Assembly (NCBI GenBank): GCA_034509425.1 | Contig: JAVTVJ010000458.1 | Span: forward strand, 868,001-932,000 | Reading direction: 5' to 3' | From: Eopsaltria australis | Lineage: Eukaryota; Chordata; Aves; Passeriformes; Petroicidae | Length of the DNA stretch: 64,000 nucleotides | Shown: one piece after another, positions 61,075-64,000 of the stretch | Layout: each line of letters begins with the position of its first letter | How positions within the stretch are numbered: position 1 is the stretch's first letter | The notes under the pieces: model-generated | The model's database searches: none | What the model saw: the letters and a program-made list of their open reading frames with translations, nothing else | Told to the model about the DNA's origin: nothing | Made by a program: the position numbers and the translations under genes

Positions 61075-64000
61075 CAAGTATTTCAGAATTGGGCACTTTC
61101 TGAGGCACAGCTTGATGGATATTTTAAGGATAAATTGAAAGGTACAAAGGATTGGGTCAATGGGTTCAATTGGAATAATCTGCTTAGTAAGTTTTTGCAG
61201 TAACCTCAACTGAGAGTTATACTGAGATCAAGTTTTTGCACTGGCAGCAAGTCCTGTTGTCCTCTAAAATACCATCTGTTAGATTCAGAACACTGCAAAA
61301 CCAAGACCTCCATCGTCAGCAAAACACTCTATATATTTTGGGTTAGTTTTTATTAACCTCAAAAGAACAAATTCCTCTGAGACCACAAAAAAAAAATTAG
61401 GGAGAAGCTCTCTGCGGCAGAAATCTAAAATGATATTAGTGCTGAAGTCCAGAAATAAATGGCATATCCAAGCTGGAATGAACTTTAGTACCAACTCATC
61501 CCCCACCAAACAAAAATGTCCCAGTTCCCAATATTGCCAGGCTGCAAAAGAGTAGAAGTTTCCAGAAAGTGTTCCCAGTTGAACTCCATCTGGAGAGCTG
61601 CCATGAAGGGATTTAGTCTGCTTTAGCCAATGTCAGCTCATAATTTACCTGCCCAGATAATGCATCACAAGATCTTCATATTTCATCTAAATTCAAGAAA
61701 AATACTCAGGAATAATGAGGGTTCTGTCACAGGTGTGCTTTTCTTTGTGAGAAATTTACTGCCAAAGGGAAGCACAAAATAATCCTTTCTGGTTACGAGG
61801 TGCAAATGTTCAACTGGATCCTCATGTCATGTTTTAAAGCCTTATAGACCATATATATTAAAAAAAAAAAAATGTAAAATCTTAGATTTTAATTGATATT
61901 GTAAAGCCAAAAAAGAAAGTGATATCTGTCTTTCAGACAGAAAATTTTATTTTGTGGAAGGTAGAAGCTGAAGGCAATTACTGCAGTGTCACAAATCTAT
62001 TTGCAGGCCAAGTTACCAAAGAAATCCAGAATGCCTTCTGCCTTCCAGAAACCACATTTCCAAATTATTTCCTAATGTGGAACTCAGGACTAACCACAAA
62101 TACTTCAAAAGATTGATAACAAATAACTTACCTTGATTTTATTTTAAAATGTGAGTCCTTTTTTACAAGGTACAAAACATATTTTAAGCTGTTTTTATAC
62201 TGAGCATCAGTTTCATTTTTTCATTCTTGTGGGTTTAGTTTTCAGCTGCAATACCTAGAAAATCAGGTTAACTTTCTTTTCCTTGACAGCAGATGGCACT
62301 GCAAAAGATGAGCCATGATAAATACTGGACCTGACTAACACAGACTCATCCTTAAGTCCTAGAAAGGTTTGGCTGAAAGGGCCATAAAAATCATCTCATT
62401 CTGAGCTCTCTGCCAAGGGCTGTGTTTTCTGCTTTGAAACCAAGCTTAAAGCTAAGCACACAACCGCATTTTCAAAGTACTGAAGGCCCATCTTCAGATT
62501 TAAGAAGAACAAAGAAGCTGCAAACAAACTTGACATGCTAGGTGGTGAACTAAAATCAGAGCTGCATTTGTGGAAAATCCCAAGTGAAAAGAAGATGTGC
62601 TTACATCTGGAGATGCCTGCATCTAATATGAAAACTTTATTCCAGAGAAGTTGGGCTCTATTTATTTTACACTGAACACACCTACAGCTAGCTGTTGTCT
62701 CCTGGCAGTGCTGCCCAAAACCACCTGCAGCTTTTTAAAATAAATGTGTGTAAGTAAAGCCTTGCTTAGAGTGCAGATCTGAGCTTTGAGTACCTGTCAG
62801 AAATGACACCTCCTGTTTCAGGAGATTCCCCCTCCAAGGCTGCTTTCAGTCCCAGTTCTCACTGTATTGCCTAAATTAAACTTTCAGGAATCCATCTGGA
62901 GGCCAGGAACAGCTCAAAGAGAGCTGGATTATCACATTTGCTCACACCGTTTGCCAAGTGTGTTTAGATTGCTGACACAGAAACAGGAGGAAGGCAAAAG
63001 GAGAGGGAAAGGGATCTGTGAACCTGGAACTGCTCTGAAGAGCTGAAAAGGTGTTCCTGTGCTCCTGACACACAGCCTCACCTGCAGCAATGCACCTGAG
63101 CATAAACCTTCACCTGAAATGACCAGTGCCATTGTCACCACGACTGCCACCAGGGGAAGGACCCACCAAAGGCCAGCACAGCTGGGGAAACTGAGAAGTG
63201 ATGGAAAATAAAAACACAGAACATAAACTAACAGTGCTTGAGTTTGGTAGAAGCTGAGAGAGCTGCTGTGCTTTAAAAGACAGCTTTTGTACATAAGCTA
63301 ACAACAATAAATGCTCTTTTAGCATACAGGGGTGAGGCCATGCAGCCTCTAAGAATTTGACTAAAGAATTTTTGTCATCATTTCTTGTCTTAAAATTGCA
63401 AACTACAGGAAATACACAAAAATTCTTTGTGGCCTTAAATTACAGTTCCATTTCTCTGTCCATATTAATCATTAACTCTTTGGGCTGCCCTCCACAGCCT
63501 GGCTACTGCAGCAGGTCCAAGCCAGAGCTCACTGAGTGCAGCTCCTGCAAGGTGCTTAAGATGTTAAATTTATTTATTTATTCAGGACTACTAAAAGGTG
63601 TAATCATTATGCCTCCTAGCAGCACAGGTAAGCCTTTACTAATTTTTTTTCATCCAGTGTTGGTATGTAATCTGCCCATGGACTTTATGTTTTCTACAGG
63701 GCCAAGGACAGGTTTAATTTTTAATCCCTTCAGTAATCTGCTTTAAAGATACAACTGCACTGCTGTCCACAAGGAATGCCCAGCTTGGAACTAAAGCCTT
63801 CTCCTAATGAATACACTCAGTAATACTTTAAATATGCATCTTAACAAGCCCTTCACTTCTCATCAATTCAGGAGCTGCTCTCTCAAGGCACCTTTTTAAT
63901 ATTACAATATTCACCAGAAAACTAATTTTGTTCCTGTGAAGCAGGCACCACACATTTTGTATTCAGCCATTCTCCTGCACAGACAACATAATTGCAAGAA

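Larger units (their letters stand above)
59231..64000. other. Non-coding DNA rich in small duplications
   Basis: Unique AT-rich sequence with the tandem duplications at 59.73, 60.55 and 60.93 kb and a 13-base A run at 61860-61872. Frames reach about 129 codons (63357-63746, plus, with a non-ATG start) and are unrecognised. No transposon is recognised to the right of the CR1 copy. Confidence 0.5.

Noticed and set aside
63357..63746. 129-codon plus frame near the right edge, considered as a partial exon
   Set aside because: It opens at a non-ATG codon, has no recognisable domain and shows no convincing splice acceptor or donor at its edges.

Overview
The window looks like nuclear DNA from a bird, most likely a songbird. 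The evidence is two 3' ends of CR1 retrotransposons (33491-33655 and 58829-59230). Both close with the avian tail of the form CCTTCCAACCCAAACC followed by copies of an ATTCTATG-like octamer. A degraded reverse-strand element (12831-12940) also has a tRNA-Ile-like head and a CR1-like tail, as in the songbird SINE family TguSINE1. The sequence is AT-rich and CpG-poor, with few transposons, which fits an avian gene desert or the inside of a very large intron.

No protein-coding exon, promoter, CpG island, tRNA or rRNA gene could be supported. The longest open frames (about 205 codons on the minus strand at 57899-58516, and about 160-190 codons around 38.5 kb and 47.8 kb) match no family I recognise and are no longer than chance would give in 64 kb. 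Several of them 'start' only at non-ATG codons.

Layout: 1-6.9 kb is plain single-copy DNA with one 18-bp perfect palindrome at 3649. Positions 6.96-7.56 kb form a CpG-retaining block that is the best candidate for a conserved regulatory element. The SINE fossil lies at 12.8 kb. Poly-A, A-rich and AT-rich tracts occur at 14.5, 16.0-16.4 and 19.4 kb, with candidate regulatory blocks at 18.4 and 20.9 kb. A 176-bp purine hexanucleotide repeat is at 23.03 kb. T-rich and A-rich tracts lie at 24.2 and 30.3 kb, and a pair of inverted repeats at 27.6 kb. Candidate regulatory blocks follow at 25.7, 29.1, 30.9, 35.6 and 39.6 kb, with an AP-1-like site cluster at 31.3 kb. CR1 copies are at 33.5 and 58.8 kb. 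Small tandem duplications are concentrated towards the right end (36.8, 46.9, 48.4, 55.7, 58.2, 58.5, 59.7, 60.5 and 60.9 kb).

If the window has a function, it is probably cis-regulatory: isolated blocks that keep CpGs and carry homeodomain, AP-1, GATA and E-box type words in otherwise neutral DNA. That is inference from one sequence and needs a cross-species alignment. I found no convincing undescribed biological system. The most unusual items are the hexanucleotide repeat with its internal unit switch, the SINE fossil, and the cluster of short duplications at 58-61 kb.
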